Shown here: positions 33,929 through 42,488 of the stretch, piece after piece
Position numbering within the stretch: the first letter of the stretch is position 1
Layout: each line of letters begins with the position of its first letter
Assembly: GCA_015067185.1 (NCBI GenBank)
Contig: SVMZ01000001.1
Span: 1-64,000 of the forward strand
DNA: 64,000 nucleotides
Origin: Oscillospiraceae bacterium
GTDB taxonomy: Bacteria > Bacillota > Clostridia > Oscillospirales > Ruminococcaceae
Direction of reading: 5' to 3'
Program-made: the position numbers and the translations under genes
Notes under the pieces: generated by a model
Database searches by the model: none
The model's input: the letters and a program-made list of their open reading frames with translations, nothing else
Told to the model about the DNA's origin: nothing

Positions 33929-35179
33929 ATGAGTATAATAACCCAGCTGACGAGAATGTGGTTAACACGATCCCGAAAGCCCTTTATCTTCAAAAATGAA
34001 TATGATAAACTGCTGCCGTTTGAGGAGTGTGACAATCTCGGACTCTATGTACATATTCCGTTTTGCCGCAAGATATGTAATTTTTGTCCCTACTGCAAGA
34101 CAGTTTACACCGAGGAGAAGTGTTCCGCCTATCTGGATGCGCTGATCAAAGAGATCCATATGGTAGGTGCCGGCAAAGAAAAAAAGACTGTAACCAGCCT
34201 TTATTTCGGCGGGGGAACCCCTGCGCTTGCAGCGGACAGAATAGGGGAGATTATTGCGGCAATCCGGGAACACTATATCATTACTGAGGGCATTGGCGTG
34301 GAGCTGCACCCCGATAATGTAACGGTTCCTGTGTTGAAGAAGCTGGAAGAGGCCGGTGTAACCAAGCTGAGTATCGGGATCCAGTCCTTTCAGAAGAAGT
34401 TTCAGAATATTCTGGGAAGGACAGCTGTGGATATTTCTACCCTTGCAGAGGTGCTTTCCGGGTTCCATTTCGAAACGATCTCCATGGATTTTATCTTTGC
34501 TCTGCCAGGACAAACTTTTTCAGACCTGCAATTGGATATTGATACTGCCTTTGCAAAAGGCGCCAACCATATTGCCATCTATCCCTTTATCGATTTTTCT
34601 TTTACAGAGAGTCCGGTTAAGGCACTTTCCAAGCGGGAAAAACATCAGTTGCTGGATCGGATAACGGAGTACTGTCTTGAAAAAGGCTATAAAAGAAGTT
34701 CTATCTGGACATTCTCAAAAGAAAAGAATGCACTGTATTCCTCCATGACAAGAGAAAATTTTCTCGGTTTTGGCTGCTCGGCCACAACATTGCTCCGTGA
34801 GCAGTTTAAAATCAACACCTTCTCGGTGGAAGAGTACTGCAAACGGATAGAAGGCAGAGAACTTCCCACATCGCTTACATTGCGTTTTTCACTGAGGCAG
34901 AGAATGGTCTATTTTCTCTTCTGGACCGCTTACAGCACCCATGTGAACCCTGCGGATTTTGAACGTTTTTTTGGTGTTCCTCTAAAAAGGGTGTACGGTT
35001 TTGAAGTTGCAATAGCTAAGCTAGCAGGTTTTATCACAGAGGAAAACGGTATTCTGACCATGACCCCTAAAGGTGCTTTTTATTATCATTATTATGAGAA
35101 TTTTTACACGTTGGCCTATATAGATAAAATGTGGGGAATCATGAGAAGAGAAGCTTTTCCCGAAAAAATAGTGCTTTGA
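33929..35179 (+). CDS. HemN/HemW-like radical SAM protein
   Basis: This 416-residue protein follows the coproporphyrinogen-oxidase family layout. YVHIPFCRKICNFCPYC (C46, C50, C53, C56) holds the 4Fe-4S ligands. SLYFGGGTPA and GIGVELHPDNVT bind SAM, and VTKLSIGIQSFQKKFQNILGR is the HemN QSF-type motif. The C-terminal HemN domain is about 340-416. The family includes oxygen-independent coproporphyrinogen oxidase, the heme chaperone HemW, and methyltransferases. Phe replaces Tyr in the cluster motif, and there are no heme genes nearby, so true HemN is unlikely. It begins 7 bases after the previous radical SAM gene. Confidence 0.8.
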   Translation: MSIITQLTRMWLTRSRKPFIFKNEYDKLLPFEECDNLGLYVHIPFCRKICNFCPYCKTVYTEEKCSAYLDALIKEIHMVGAGKEKKTVTSLYFGGGTPALAADRIGEIIAAIREHYIITEGIGVELHPDNVTVPVLKKLEEAGVTKLSIGIQSFQKKFQNILGRTAVDISTLAEVLSGFHFETISMDFIFALPGQTFSDLQLDIDTAFAKGANHIAIYPFIDFSFTESPVKALSKREKHQLLDRITEYCLEKGYKRSSIWTFSKEKNALYSSMTRENFLGFGCSATTLLREQFKINTFSVEEYCKRIEGRELPTSLTLRFSLRQRMVYFLFWTAYSTHVNPADFERFFGVPLKRVYGFEVAIAKLAGFITEENGILTMTPKGAFYYHYYENFYTLAYIDKMWGIMRREAFPEKIVL

Positions 35180-35198
35180 TTAAATTTGATAAATGGAA

Positions 35199-35246
35199 AA
35201 ATGCAATCCGGCCGCAGAAACGATTTTCCGCGGCCGGATTGCATTT
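35199..35246. terminator. Bidirectional terminator
   Basis: AAATGCAATCCGGCCGCGG on one strand pairs with CCGCAGAAA-side complement across a short loop. The hairpin ends convergent genes: the HemN-like gene and the recombinase, whose stop codon it overlaps. Confidence 0.8.
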
Positions 35247-36288
35247 ATTCTTCATTATCGTTGTTATCTATAGCATCAGAGGGCAAAGGAACGCTCTTCT
35301 TTTTTTGGTTCTTCTTTACCTTATCTGAAGTGATACCGGAAAGGGGAGAGCTATCCATGGCGGAACGCACTTGACTGCTTGCCACATGGGTATAAATCTG
35401 TGTTGTCGCCAGATTGGCATGTCCCAGAATTTCTTTCAGGATATTCACATCCACCTGACCGTATTGATACATGAGTGTAGCAGCGGTGTGACGCAATTTA
35501 TGGGCGGAATACCCTTTGCCATCCAAGCCGGCATTTGCTAAAACACTGGAAACAATCTGTTCCACACGTCTTGCTGAAATACGTCGGCCGTTTCTGGAAA
35601 TGAACAGCGCATGGGGTTCTTTCGGTGCGGCAGGTCTGCGGCTGATATAGAGCTCCAGAGCCTGTTTGCAGGCATCGTTCAGATAGACGATCCGCTCTTT
35701 GTTTCCTTTACCAAGGATCCGTATGGTGTCTTTTTTGATATCGGTCAGGTTAATGCCGGTCAACTCAGAAAGACGCATCCCACAGTTGATGAACAGAGTA
35801 ATGATGCAATAATCCCGTGGCTTATTGTCTGGATCCAGTGACGTCAGCAACTGCAGACTTTCCTCTAAATTGAGATATTTTGGAAGAGATTTCCTGGTGC
35901 TTGGTGAATCCAATCCAGCTGTGGGATTTTCTTCCAATAAATTGACTTTCGATGTTAGATACTTAAAGAAAGAACGAATGCAGCTGACTTTACGGGCTCT
36001 GGTGTTGGCGTTGTTGGAACGGTCAGCCAAAGCATAATTCAAAAATTCATAAATGTCAGAAAGTGTAATTTTTCTGATCAGTGTAATATCAACATCCTGA
36101 ATGGAAATATCATTGATTTCAGCATCGCATGCAACCAGACCTTTCAGATGCTTGATATAACGGAAAAACAGCCGCAGATCAATATAATAGGTTTCTACAG
36201 TTCTGGTAGATCGGCCGCGGATGGTTTCCATATAAATCAGATAATCACGCAGAATACCTGGACAATCGATAAGGAGTTTCTGATCCAT
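35245..36288 (-). CDS. Xer-like tyrosine recombinase
   Basis: This 347-residue recombinase has a SAM-like N-terminal core-binding domain (about 10-125) and a catalytic domain. The active-site residues are Arg in NCGMRLSELTGI, Lys in GKGNKERIVY, HKLRHTAATL (His and Arg), HANLATT (second His) and the nucleophile Tyr in QIYTHV. It resembles XerC/XerD and XerS-like enzymes, which resolve chromosome dimers or invert and integrate DNA. Length is about 40 residues more than XerC. The ATG at 36288 follows GAGG; the frame is open to 36300. It lies alone downstream of a long leader with an inverted repeat. The paralogue at the window's start is an integrase of a different type. Confidence 0.88.
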   Translation of the reverse strand: MDQKLLIDCPGILRDYLIYMETIRGRSTRTVETYYIDLRLFFRYIKHLKGLVACDAEINDISIQDVDITLIRKITLSDIYEFLNYALADRSNNANTRARKVSCIRSFFKYLTSKVNLLEENPTAGLDSPSTRKSLPKYLNLEESLQLLTSLDPDNKPRDYCIITLFINCGMRLSELTGINLTDIKKDTIRILGKGNKERIVYLNDACKQALELYISRRPAAPKEPHALFISRNGRRISARRVEQIVSSVLANAGLDGKGYSAHKLRHTAATLMYQYGQVDVNILKEILGHANLATTQIYTHVASSQVRSAMDSSPLSGITSDKVKKNQKKKSVPLPSDAIDNNDNEE

Positions 36289-36480
36289 AATAAACCTCAA
36301 ATAAAAAATATTTTTTGTTTCATGTATTCCGAAAGAGAGAGGTGACTGTACGGAAGAACTTGGTGAAGTGTGAAAAATTCAAATACAGAATAATCTGTAA
36401 TTAAGCCGAAAAGTCATTTACTGACAACGAGAATGATGAAGATGATATTAGAATGTGATAACACCTCTTTTTAACTCCCC

Positions 36481-36514
36481 TTAATTTCGCTAAATTTTTA
36501 TTTAGCGAAATTAA
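36481..36514. repeat. Perfect 14-base inverted repeat in recombinase leader
   Basis: TTAATTTCGCTAAA at 36481-36494 is the exact reverse complement of TTTAGCGAAATTAA at 36501-36514, with a 6-base spacer TTTTTA. It begins about 10 bases downstream of the -10 box of the minus-strand promoter. Half-site-like copies occur at 36674-36686 (ATTCGCTCAATTT) and 36740-36753 (TTAAGCGAAATAAA). Confidence 0.7.
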
Positions 36515-36524
36515 CAACACTTTA

Positions 36525-36553
36525 ATTATACCCCCTCTCTTTCGTGAAGTCAA
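36525..36553 (-). promoter_or_regulatory. Recombinase promoter
   Basis: On the minus strand, TTGACT (36553-36548), 17 bases, TATAAT (36530-36525). The leader to the recombinase ATG is about 230 bases. It contains the inverted repeat and a GGGGAG-preceded 16-codon open frame that I do not call as a gene. Confidence 0.7.
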
Positions 36554-36956
36554 GTGTTTTTCTAATATTTTTCTTTTGTTTGTAGTGGTATACATTGCCG
36601 ATGTTACATTGTTTTTATGCACGTCATATATCAATATATCAATTTTTCTGTCAGCCTTGTTACCCTTTTTTGTTATTCGCTCAATTTTTTGATAACTGTA
36701 AAATGAACCTTTGTATTGCAAGTTCTGTACATTGAAATTTTTAAGCGAAATAAATTATTTTTGGAAATACATTTACGGATTCCTTTAGCCGGTATTGCTG
36801 CTGTGAGTGATTGGTTTATGGTATGAGCAGCGTTATCTTTTTTACGTTTTAGCACTGATTTTATTTTACGGGGTTTTTACGTTTGTTTTCTTTTCGCATA
36901 AACATAAAACAGAACAGATTGGTGTAGCCAATATGTTCTCAAAAGATTGAAACAGA
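36554..36956. other. AT-rich non-coding stretch
   Basis: Between the recombinase promoter and the terminator of the next minus-strand gene I see no supported gene. Two copies of the AGCGAAAT-type half site (see 36481-36514) lie in it. Confidence 0.4.
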
Positions 36957-36990
36957 TAAAAACGCCGCAGAGACTGAGGTCTGCGGCGTT
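36957..36990 (-). terminator. Terminator of the 579-residue gene
   Basis: AACGCCGCAGA pairs with TCTGCGGCGTT on the minus strand and is followed by TTTTATCTG. Confidence 0.8.
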
Positions 36991-37032
36991 GGGTCTCCCC
37001 TTTTTAATTTATTATAATTGGTATAATTTGGA

Positions 37033-38772
37033 TTAATACTCAGCAATCAGGAAAGATGCGGCCGGCATTTCAACACAATAGGTGTGCTCGTTGAGTTTTT
37101 CCGGTTTAATGGTACCTGTGCTGGTTTTGACAAGCTTTAATGTTGCGGGTTCGGCGAAGGTGATGGTTACCTTTCTTGCGGCAGCTTTCAGCAGAATATC
37201 TCCGTTGGCAAGGCTGCGGTCGTTGCCTTCATTGTTAAAGACAGAGACAAAACGGCGTCCATCCTCGGCGGTTGAGAGCAGCCAATGGAGTGAATCTACT
37301 GTGCAAGGGAGCGATTCTGCCGCAATGGCAGAAACGTCTGCAGCCAAGCGATCGAGATTAAAACTCTCTACAATTCGGAGCTTGGTATTGGCTTTTGCAT
37401 GAAGGAAAGCAGAATCCGGCGAGGCATCGATCAGACAGGCATATTTTTCGAGCACTTCTTCAGCGGCATCTTCGTAAATGATATCGAACAGGTCACCAAA
37501 GCGGGAGTTGGTGATAACATGTCCCTCGTTTCCGTAAACCTCCCCTGCCCCATCTCTGGAGAAAAACAGCTTGAGTACGTCCTCTATATGACCGTAGTAT
37601 TCTTTTTCTGCGGCAGTAAGTTCGCAATTCATATAGTAGGCATTGTGTTTACCAATCTCATAGTTTCCATCAAAATTAGGCAGCTGTACGCAGGCGTATG
37701 CTTTGGGCAGAACAATGGCAAAAGGAATCATAGCGTGAATATTTTCGAAGTTTTCGGCGGTATGGATAAATTCCTTTTTGACTTCGCCGTATTCAGAGAG
37801 TGAAAACTCCTGCATATCGGTATAGCTGCAGTTGAGTCCCCATTCTTCAGAGAAATACTGAGAACCACTCATGAGCGCATAATAATAGATACGCTGCTGA
37901 AGCAGACGGGAACTACCGCCATTATGACCAAACGAGGTAAAATCATCCGGATGGAGTTCCTGTGTCAAATACCACTCATTGACGGGATCATTGTTATAGC
38001 AAGGCATGGTATAGCCTTCCCCATCGGTATAACGCCAGGTCTCGTAATAAACACCCCAGGATTTCTTTTTGGCTTCGGCCATACCGCGGGCAAGAGCCAC
38101 CTGCAAACGCATCAGTGGAATCTGCCAGCCCACTTCCGGCATAAAGCTGCGCATACCAAGATCATCCTGCAGCTTAGTGGCAAGATAATAACTGTCACAA
38201 GGCAGAATATACCCTTCCACGTCTGCCATTCTGCGGGTAAACATATCTTTCATTTCCATCATATACTCTTCCGGTGTTTCGGCATAACGCATAGTGGCAT
38301 ATACTTCGGGAGGATCCTGTGAGAAGTGGGACAATACCGTGCCATCGGGCATTTTGGCATAGTGACTAAGTGAACGTTCCCGAAGAACAGAGATATCATA
38401 AGGTCCCTTTTGACCATCCATCAGGCGTAAAATAGCATGCCAGTCAGAAGCTCTGCGATTACTTCCGCTTTCGTGCAGCTGAACACCCAGGAACCACTCT
38501 CCCAATAAATCCGCATATTCCTGCAGCAAGGCGCGGTCAAAATTATATTGATGATAGGTGACACCACCGGCAATACGGTCGATATAAAAGGGAGCTTTGC
38601 TCTCTTTCAGCATATTATAAAGATGTCCGTTTTTGGCTGCCAGATTGTTGAATTTAAGATTTTCGGGAAGTGAAAAGACATGCTGAATCTTATAGCCCGT
38701 GTTTTTGTTGATCAGTCCGTTCTTTTCCAAACCTTTGAAGCAATGCTCGTTGTATACGTGGAAAAATTTCAT
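37033..38772 (-). CDS. Unknown 579-residue protein, possible glycoside hydrolase-like
   Basis: I do not recognise this protein. It has no signal peptide and no membrane helix. It is rich in Trp, Tyr and acidic residues (EVGWQIPLMRLQVALARGMA; WGVYYETWRYTDGEGYTMP; GSQYFSEEWGLNCSY), which resembles TIM-barrel glycosidases. The last ~90 residues (SVFNNEGNDR to the end) look like a beta-sandwich domain. AAGGAGG lies 11 bases before the ATG at 38772. It is next to a GH18 lipoprotein on the same strand (separated by about 50 bases), so a carbohydrate-related role is plausible. It could be a beta-galactosidase-like or unknown clan enzyme; no catalytic pair was identified. Confidence 0.6.
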   Translation of the reverse strand: MKFFHVYNEHCFKGLEKNGLINKNTGYKIQHVFSLPENLKFNNLAAKNGHLYNMLKESKAPFYIDRIAGGVTYHQYNFDRALLQEYADLLGEWFLGVQLHESGSNRRASDWHAILRLMDGQKGPYDISVLRERSLSHYAKMPDGTVLSHFSQDPPEVYATMRYAETPEEYMMEMKDMFTRRMADVEGYILPCDSYYLATKLQDDLGMRSFMPEVGWQIPLMRLQVALARGMAEAKKKSWGVYYETWRYTDGEGYTMPCYNNDPVNEWYLTQELHPDDFTSFGHNGGSSRLLQQRIYYYALMSGSQYFSEEWGLNCSYTDMQEFSLSEYGEVKKEFIHTAENFENIHAMIPFAIVLPKAYACVQLPNFDGNYEIGKHNAYYMNCELTAAEKEYYGHIEDVLKLFFSRDGAGEVYGNEGHVITNSRFGDLFDIIYEDAAEEVLEKYACLIDASPDSAFLHAKANTKLRIVESFNLDRLAADVSAIAAESLPCTVDSLHWLLSTAEDGRRFVSVFNNEGNDRSLANGDILLKAAARKVTITFAEPATLKLVKTSTGTIKPEKLNEHTYCVEMPAASFLIAEY

Positions 38773-38826
38773 AACAAAGAGAACCTCCTTGAATTTTATC
38801 ATTCAGAATATTTTGTATCAATGATT

Positions 38827-40377
38827 TCAGTCCACGTCCGGGTTGAAAGAAAGATATTCTTTAATCCCGCGGAGCAGCGATAATGGATCATCAAACGGTT
38901 TATCGCATTTCATATGATAAAGAAACACCCCTCCCAGTCCTTCCTGATAGGCAAAAGCTGCTTTATCGGCAGCAAGAGCCTGGCTATTATAATAGCTGCC
39001 TTTCCACACATTGGTATAGGCATCGGGAATAGCAGCATCACTGTAAAGATTCCACACCTGAGATGCATCAAAGGGACGCCCATAGCACGGGATGCCAAGA
39101 TGAATTTTTGCACGGTCACAACCTCGATCCGCAAAATATTGAACCGAATCATAAGAAAGACAGGATGTGTGATAGGTTGAATGGTACCCGTTTTCGTCGA
39201 ATTGGTCGTATGTCATGACATGAACCCGATCAAGCGCGGCAAAAGCCTCCTGAGAAAGAGCTCCTTTCCCAGGATAAAATGCTGCAGAAAGTGAAAGAGA
39301 TTCCTCAAGCTGCCGGTCAGCGGTTTCTTTTAACTCTGTAAGCAATAAACTAAACAGTTCCCATTCTCTTTCATCTTTTGGGAACTCCCAGTCAAAATCG
39401 ATGCCGCACAAATGATATGAAGCCGCAAACTCAATGAGTTCGTCAATCAGTATCTTTCTTTTTTCGGGGGTATCAATTGTATTGCCTGCCGTACCGGAAT
39501 TGGTCATTCTGTAGGCGGGATAGACAGTGGCTCTCAGGCGGAGCGAAAAGGCGTTTTTTTCTATCTGAGCAAGCAATTGTGTGTAATTGGCTTTGAAGCC
39601 GTCTGTGACCGCGATTTTTCCGTTTTCATCCCAATAGACTCCTGATATCAACACAATATCATCCAAGGCTTTTAAGCCCTCTGAGAGGCTCTCTGATGAA
39701 AATGCGGAATTTACAGGAAGATAGGCCGAACTCTCAAAAATGTGGAATGCCGTTTTTTTCAACGAGTAAACTTCGATCTCGCTGATAGTAACATAATCTG
39801 CATCGGAGGAATCAAAAACAAATTCCAGTTTTTTCACATTGTGCTGTGCCATGGCAGAGACACGCATGGCTCCACAGGCTTCCTGTGTGTAGCTTTTGAG
39901 CAGCTCTCCTTCCGGACCAATTGCACGGATCTCTATATGATCCACTGCATTTCCTGATTCTCTGCAAAGAACGCGGTCTATCGCAAGAGGTTCGTCCCAT
40001 TCCAGTGTGACGGTATTGCCTGCTTCGCCTGTATATAATGTAACGGAGGTGGAAGTATCTCCATCGGTAAGCAGCTCGATATCGGACGGAAGAGAAGCTT
40101 CCGGGGCCATGTTTCTTGTTTTATTTTCGATGCAGACGTTTTCTTTTTCGGACAAAGAAGAATCGGTCTTGTCTGTGGATGGAGTGTTTTCGGAGAAAGA
40201 TTCCGCAGAAGATTCCAAGAGCGTCCCACTTAGGGTATCAGAACCGGAAGAGATGTCAGAAAGAACCAGCTCCTCTCCTTTTTTACAGCTCCATAGGCAG
40301 GAGGGGAGTAAAAAGATGACGAGCAGCAGACAGATTATTTTCGTTGTCAATGGCAAAGCGAAAAAACAACGGGACAT
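38827..40377 (-). CDS. Glycoside hydrolase family 18 lipoprotein with discoidin-like domain
   Basis: This 516-residue protein has a signal sequence with Cys-containing end (LPSCLWSC), a low-complexity Ser/Asp/Glu segment and an F5/8-type-C-like beta domain (about 92-207). The GH18 barrel follows. The catalytic motif is GIDFDWEFP (DxxDxDxE-type, with the acid Glu), and other landmarks are VHVMTYDQFDENGYH and GIPCYGRPF. GH18 enzymes cut chitin or peptidoglycan GlcNAc linkages; SleL-like spore cortex enzymes also belong here. GGGAGG lies five bases before the ATG. It probably acts on the cell surface. Confidence 0.82.
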   Translation of the reverse strand: MSRCFFALPLTTKIICLLLVIFLLPSCLWSCKKGEELVLSDISSGSDTLSGTLLESSAESFSENTPSTDKTDSSLSEKENVCIENKTRNMAPEASLPSDIELLTDGDTSTSVTLYTGEAGNTVTLEWDEPLAIDRVLCRESGNAVDHIEIRAIGPEGELLKSYTQEACGAMRVSAMAQHNVKKLEFVFDSSDADYVTISEIEVYSLKKTAFHIFESSAYLPVNSAFSSESLSEGLKALDDIVLISGVYWDENGKIAVTDGFKANYTQLLAQIEKNAFSLRLRATVYPAYRMTNSGTAGNTIDTPEKRKILIDELIEFAASYHLCGIDFDWEFPKDEREWELFSLLLTELKETADRQLEESLSLSAAFYPGKGALSQEAFAALDRVHVMTYDQFDENGYHSTYHTSCLSYDSVQYFADRGCDRAKIHLGIPCYGRPFDASQVWNLYSDAAIPDAYTNVWKGSYYNSQALAADKAAFAYQEGLGGVFLYHMKCDKPFDDPLSLLRGIKEYLSFNPDVD

Positions 40378-40565
40378 AGTGTCCTCCCGATATGAAATGT
40401 GGTAGTTCTATTTTCCTACTTTTTTGGTGAATTGTAAAGTCATACGATATCAAATAAAATAAAAAAGTGATTTTCGATAAATTGACTATTGATATTTTGG
40501 TATATATGTATTAAAATAAAAACTGTCAAATAAGAGGGAATCAAAACGAAGGATGTGATATATAC

Positions 40566-41093
40566 ATGAAACATTTGAAAAAATTGGTGTTGGCTTCCCT
40601 TTTTGTAGCATTGGATATCATCTTTACGCGTTTTTTCTCTGTCATGATACCCGGTGTAGAACGGATAAGCCTTCAATTTTTACCGCATGCACTCAGCGGC
40701 TATTTTCTAGGTCCTCTCTGGTCTGTTGCCACCCTGGCAGTGGGAGACATACTGGGAATGTTAATCAACTCTGCCGGCGAGACCTTCTTCCCCGGTTTTT
40801 TGCTTTCTGCTGTTGTCCGAGGGGTGATCTATGGGGTGATTCTATATAAACGTCCTCTAAAATATCCCCGTACCCTTGTAGCTGTTGCCCTTGTCTCTGT
40901 TATCGTCGATTTGGGGTTGAACCCAATCTGGATAGCGATACTCTACGGAAAGGGATTTTGGGTCACGCTGATTGCTAAATTACCGATTCGGGCTGTATTT
41001 ATCCCACTGGCGGCTGCTATCATATATTTTGTGGCGAAGGGAGTGGTACGGGCGGTTGGTGTTCCGGCAAGGAGTAAAAAGAAATCCGGGTAA
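40566..41093 (+). CDS. folT: ECF transporter S component, folate type
   Basis: This 175-residue protein has five to six membrane helices. The family segment is LFVALDIIFTRFFSVMIPG, with RISLQFLPHALSGYFLGPLWS. FolT binds folates and hands them to the shared ECF energising module (EcfAA'T), which is not in the window. The start has AAGGATGTGAT upstream. The gene converges on prs and shares its terminator. Folate uptake would fit the one-carbon metabolism hinted at by the methyltransferase locus at 51-55 kb. Confidence 0.85.
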   Translation: MKHLKKLVLASLFVALDIIFTRFFSVMIPGVERISLQFLPHALSGYFLGPLWSVATLAVGDILGMLINSAGETFFPGFLLSAVVRGVIYGVILYKRPLKYPRTLVAVALVSVIVDLGLNPIWIAILYGKGFWVTLIAKLPIRAVFIPLAAAIIYFVAKGVVRAVGVPARSKKKSG

Positions 41094-41139
41094 GGATATG
41101 TTGAAAAACAGCTGACCCGGCAAATAAAATAACAAAATA

Positions 41140-41177
41140 AATGCGGAGAAAGTTGGGGTACTTTCTCCGTATTTGTT
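41140..41177. terminator. Bidirectional terminator between folT and prs
   Basis: AAATGCGGAGAAAGT pairs with ACTTTCTCCGTATTT around GGGGT-containing loop, with T-rich ends in both directions. Confidence 0.8.
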
Positions 41178-41197
41178 TTGTATTGTGTTTTTGATAT

Positions 41198-42358
41198 TTA
41201 TACTCTTCCCAGCAGCTTGTTAATTCTGTCAATGGGGTTGAGCAGTTCGCTGATAGTTCTGTCGTGATTGAGGTTGTCGATAATGTATGCAATATACTTG
41301 GACATATCCACTTCACTGTACCAATCACGTGCTCTGAGTTCGGGAGTACGATATACTAGGTTGGTAGTAAATACCTTATCGATCAGGTTATCGGCATAAG
41401 CACTGTCGAATTTTGCAAGTCCGTCAGTAAAGAGACCGAACGTAGCAAACATAAAGATACGGCTCGCACCGCGCTCCTTAAGCTTGACAGCAATATCCAG
41501 CATGGAATCACCGGAGGAAATCATGTCATCCACAACGATAACATCTTTGCCCTGTACGCTGTCGCCAAGGAACTCATGAGCAACAATCGGGTTTCTTCCG
41601 TTGACAATAACGGAGTAGTCTCTTCTCTTATAGAACATACCGAGATCGACATTAAGAACCGAAGAATAGTACATGCATCTGGACATAGCACCTTCATCGG
41701 GGGAAATCATCATAAGTTTCTTACGGTCAATATTAATATCGGGAACGGTCTTTTTAAGAGCTTTGAGGAACTGATAGGTAGGCATGATGTTTTCGAAGCC
41801 TTCCAGGGGAACAGCATTTTGAACTCTCGGGTCGTGAGCATCAAAGGTGATGATATTATCAACACCCATGCTGACAAGTTCCTGAAGAGCAAGGGCGCAG
41901 TCGAGAGACTCTCTCGCAGTACGGCGATGCTGTCTGCCTTCATAAAGCATCGGCATAATAACGGTAATTCTTCTTGCTTTACCGCCTGCTGCGGCAATGA
42001 CACGCTTGAGATCCTGATAATGATCATCCGGACTCATCGGTACTTCTTTACCATACATTTTATAGGTAACACCGTAGTTAAATGTGTCAACAAGCAGATA
42101 CAGGTCATATCCGCGAACACTGTGGGATATAATTCCCTTTCCTTCACCCGAACCAAATCTCGGGCATCTTACCGGAACGCGATAATCTTCGCTGCTGTAT
42201 CCGCGCAAATTGGCATCCGAAATATCAATATGTCTTTCTGCACGCCATTCAACCAGATATTTGTTGATTTTCTCCGTTATCTCTTGGCAGCTTTCCATTC
42301 CAACGATACCGAGTGTACCGACCGGCATGTGCAGCAAACTGATACTATCGCCCTGCAT
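41198..42358 (-). CDS. prs: Ribose-phosphate pyrophosphokinase, long form
   Basis: This 386-residue enzyme makes PRPP from ribose 5-phosphate and ATP. The PRPP-binding loop is DVIVVDDMISSGDSML and the N-terminal ATP region includes GKARRITVIMPMLYEGRQHR and FDAHDPRVQNA. It is about 70 residues longer than the usual ~315. The extra length is in the N-terminal 60 residues and in an insert around YGVTYKMYGKEVPMSPDDHY. The ATG at 42358 is chosen because GGGGGA lies eight bases before it; an in-frame ATG at 42373 lacks a site. A good minus-strand promoter lies upstream. Confidence 0.9.
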   Translation of the reverse strand: MQGDSISLLHMPVGTLGIVGMESCQEITEKINKYLVEWRAERHIDISDANLRGYSSEDYRVPVRCPRFGSGEGKGIISHSVRGYDLYLLVDTFNYGVTYKMYGKEVPMSPDDHYQDLKRVIAAAGGKARRITVIMPMLYEGRQHRRTARESLDCALALQELVSMGVDNIITFDAHDPRVQNAVPLEGFENIMPTYQFLKALKKTVPDINIDRKKLMMISPDEGAMSRCMYYSSVLNVDLGMFYKRRDYSVIVNGRNPIVAHEFLGDSVQGKDVIVVDDMISSGDSMLDIAVKLKERGASRIFMFATFGLFTDGLAKFDSAYADNLIDKVFTTNLVYRTPELRARDWYSEVDMSKYIAYIIDNLNHDRTISELLNPIDRINKLLGRV

Positions 42359-42434
42359 ATAAAAATCCCCCATCTTTATTATTTATTAAAACAACGCCAC
42401 CCCATAAAACTATGACATTGTTTTCACAACTATA

Positions 42435-42463
42435 ATTATATTGCTTTTTGAATCAATATTCAA
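42435..42463 (-). promoter_or_regulatory. prs promoter
   Basis: On the minus strand, TTGAAT (42463-42458), 17 bases, TATAAT (42440-42435). Confidence 0.7.
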
Positions 42464-42488
42464 GAGGATATGATAAAAATCGATATTT

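Noticed and set aside
33929..35179. Calling this gene hemN
   Set aside because: The cluster motif differs from true HemN and no heme genes are near; HemW-like and methyltransferase-like members share the same layout.
36401..36855. Two short minus-strand frames (106 and 60 codons) in the recombinase upstream region
   Set aside because: AT-rich, Lys/Ser/Ile-biased translations with no family features or good ribosome site; they overlap the recombinase promoter.
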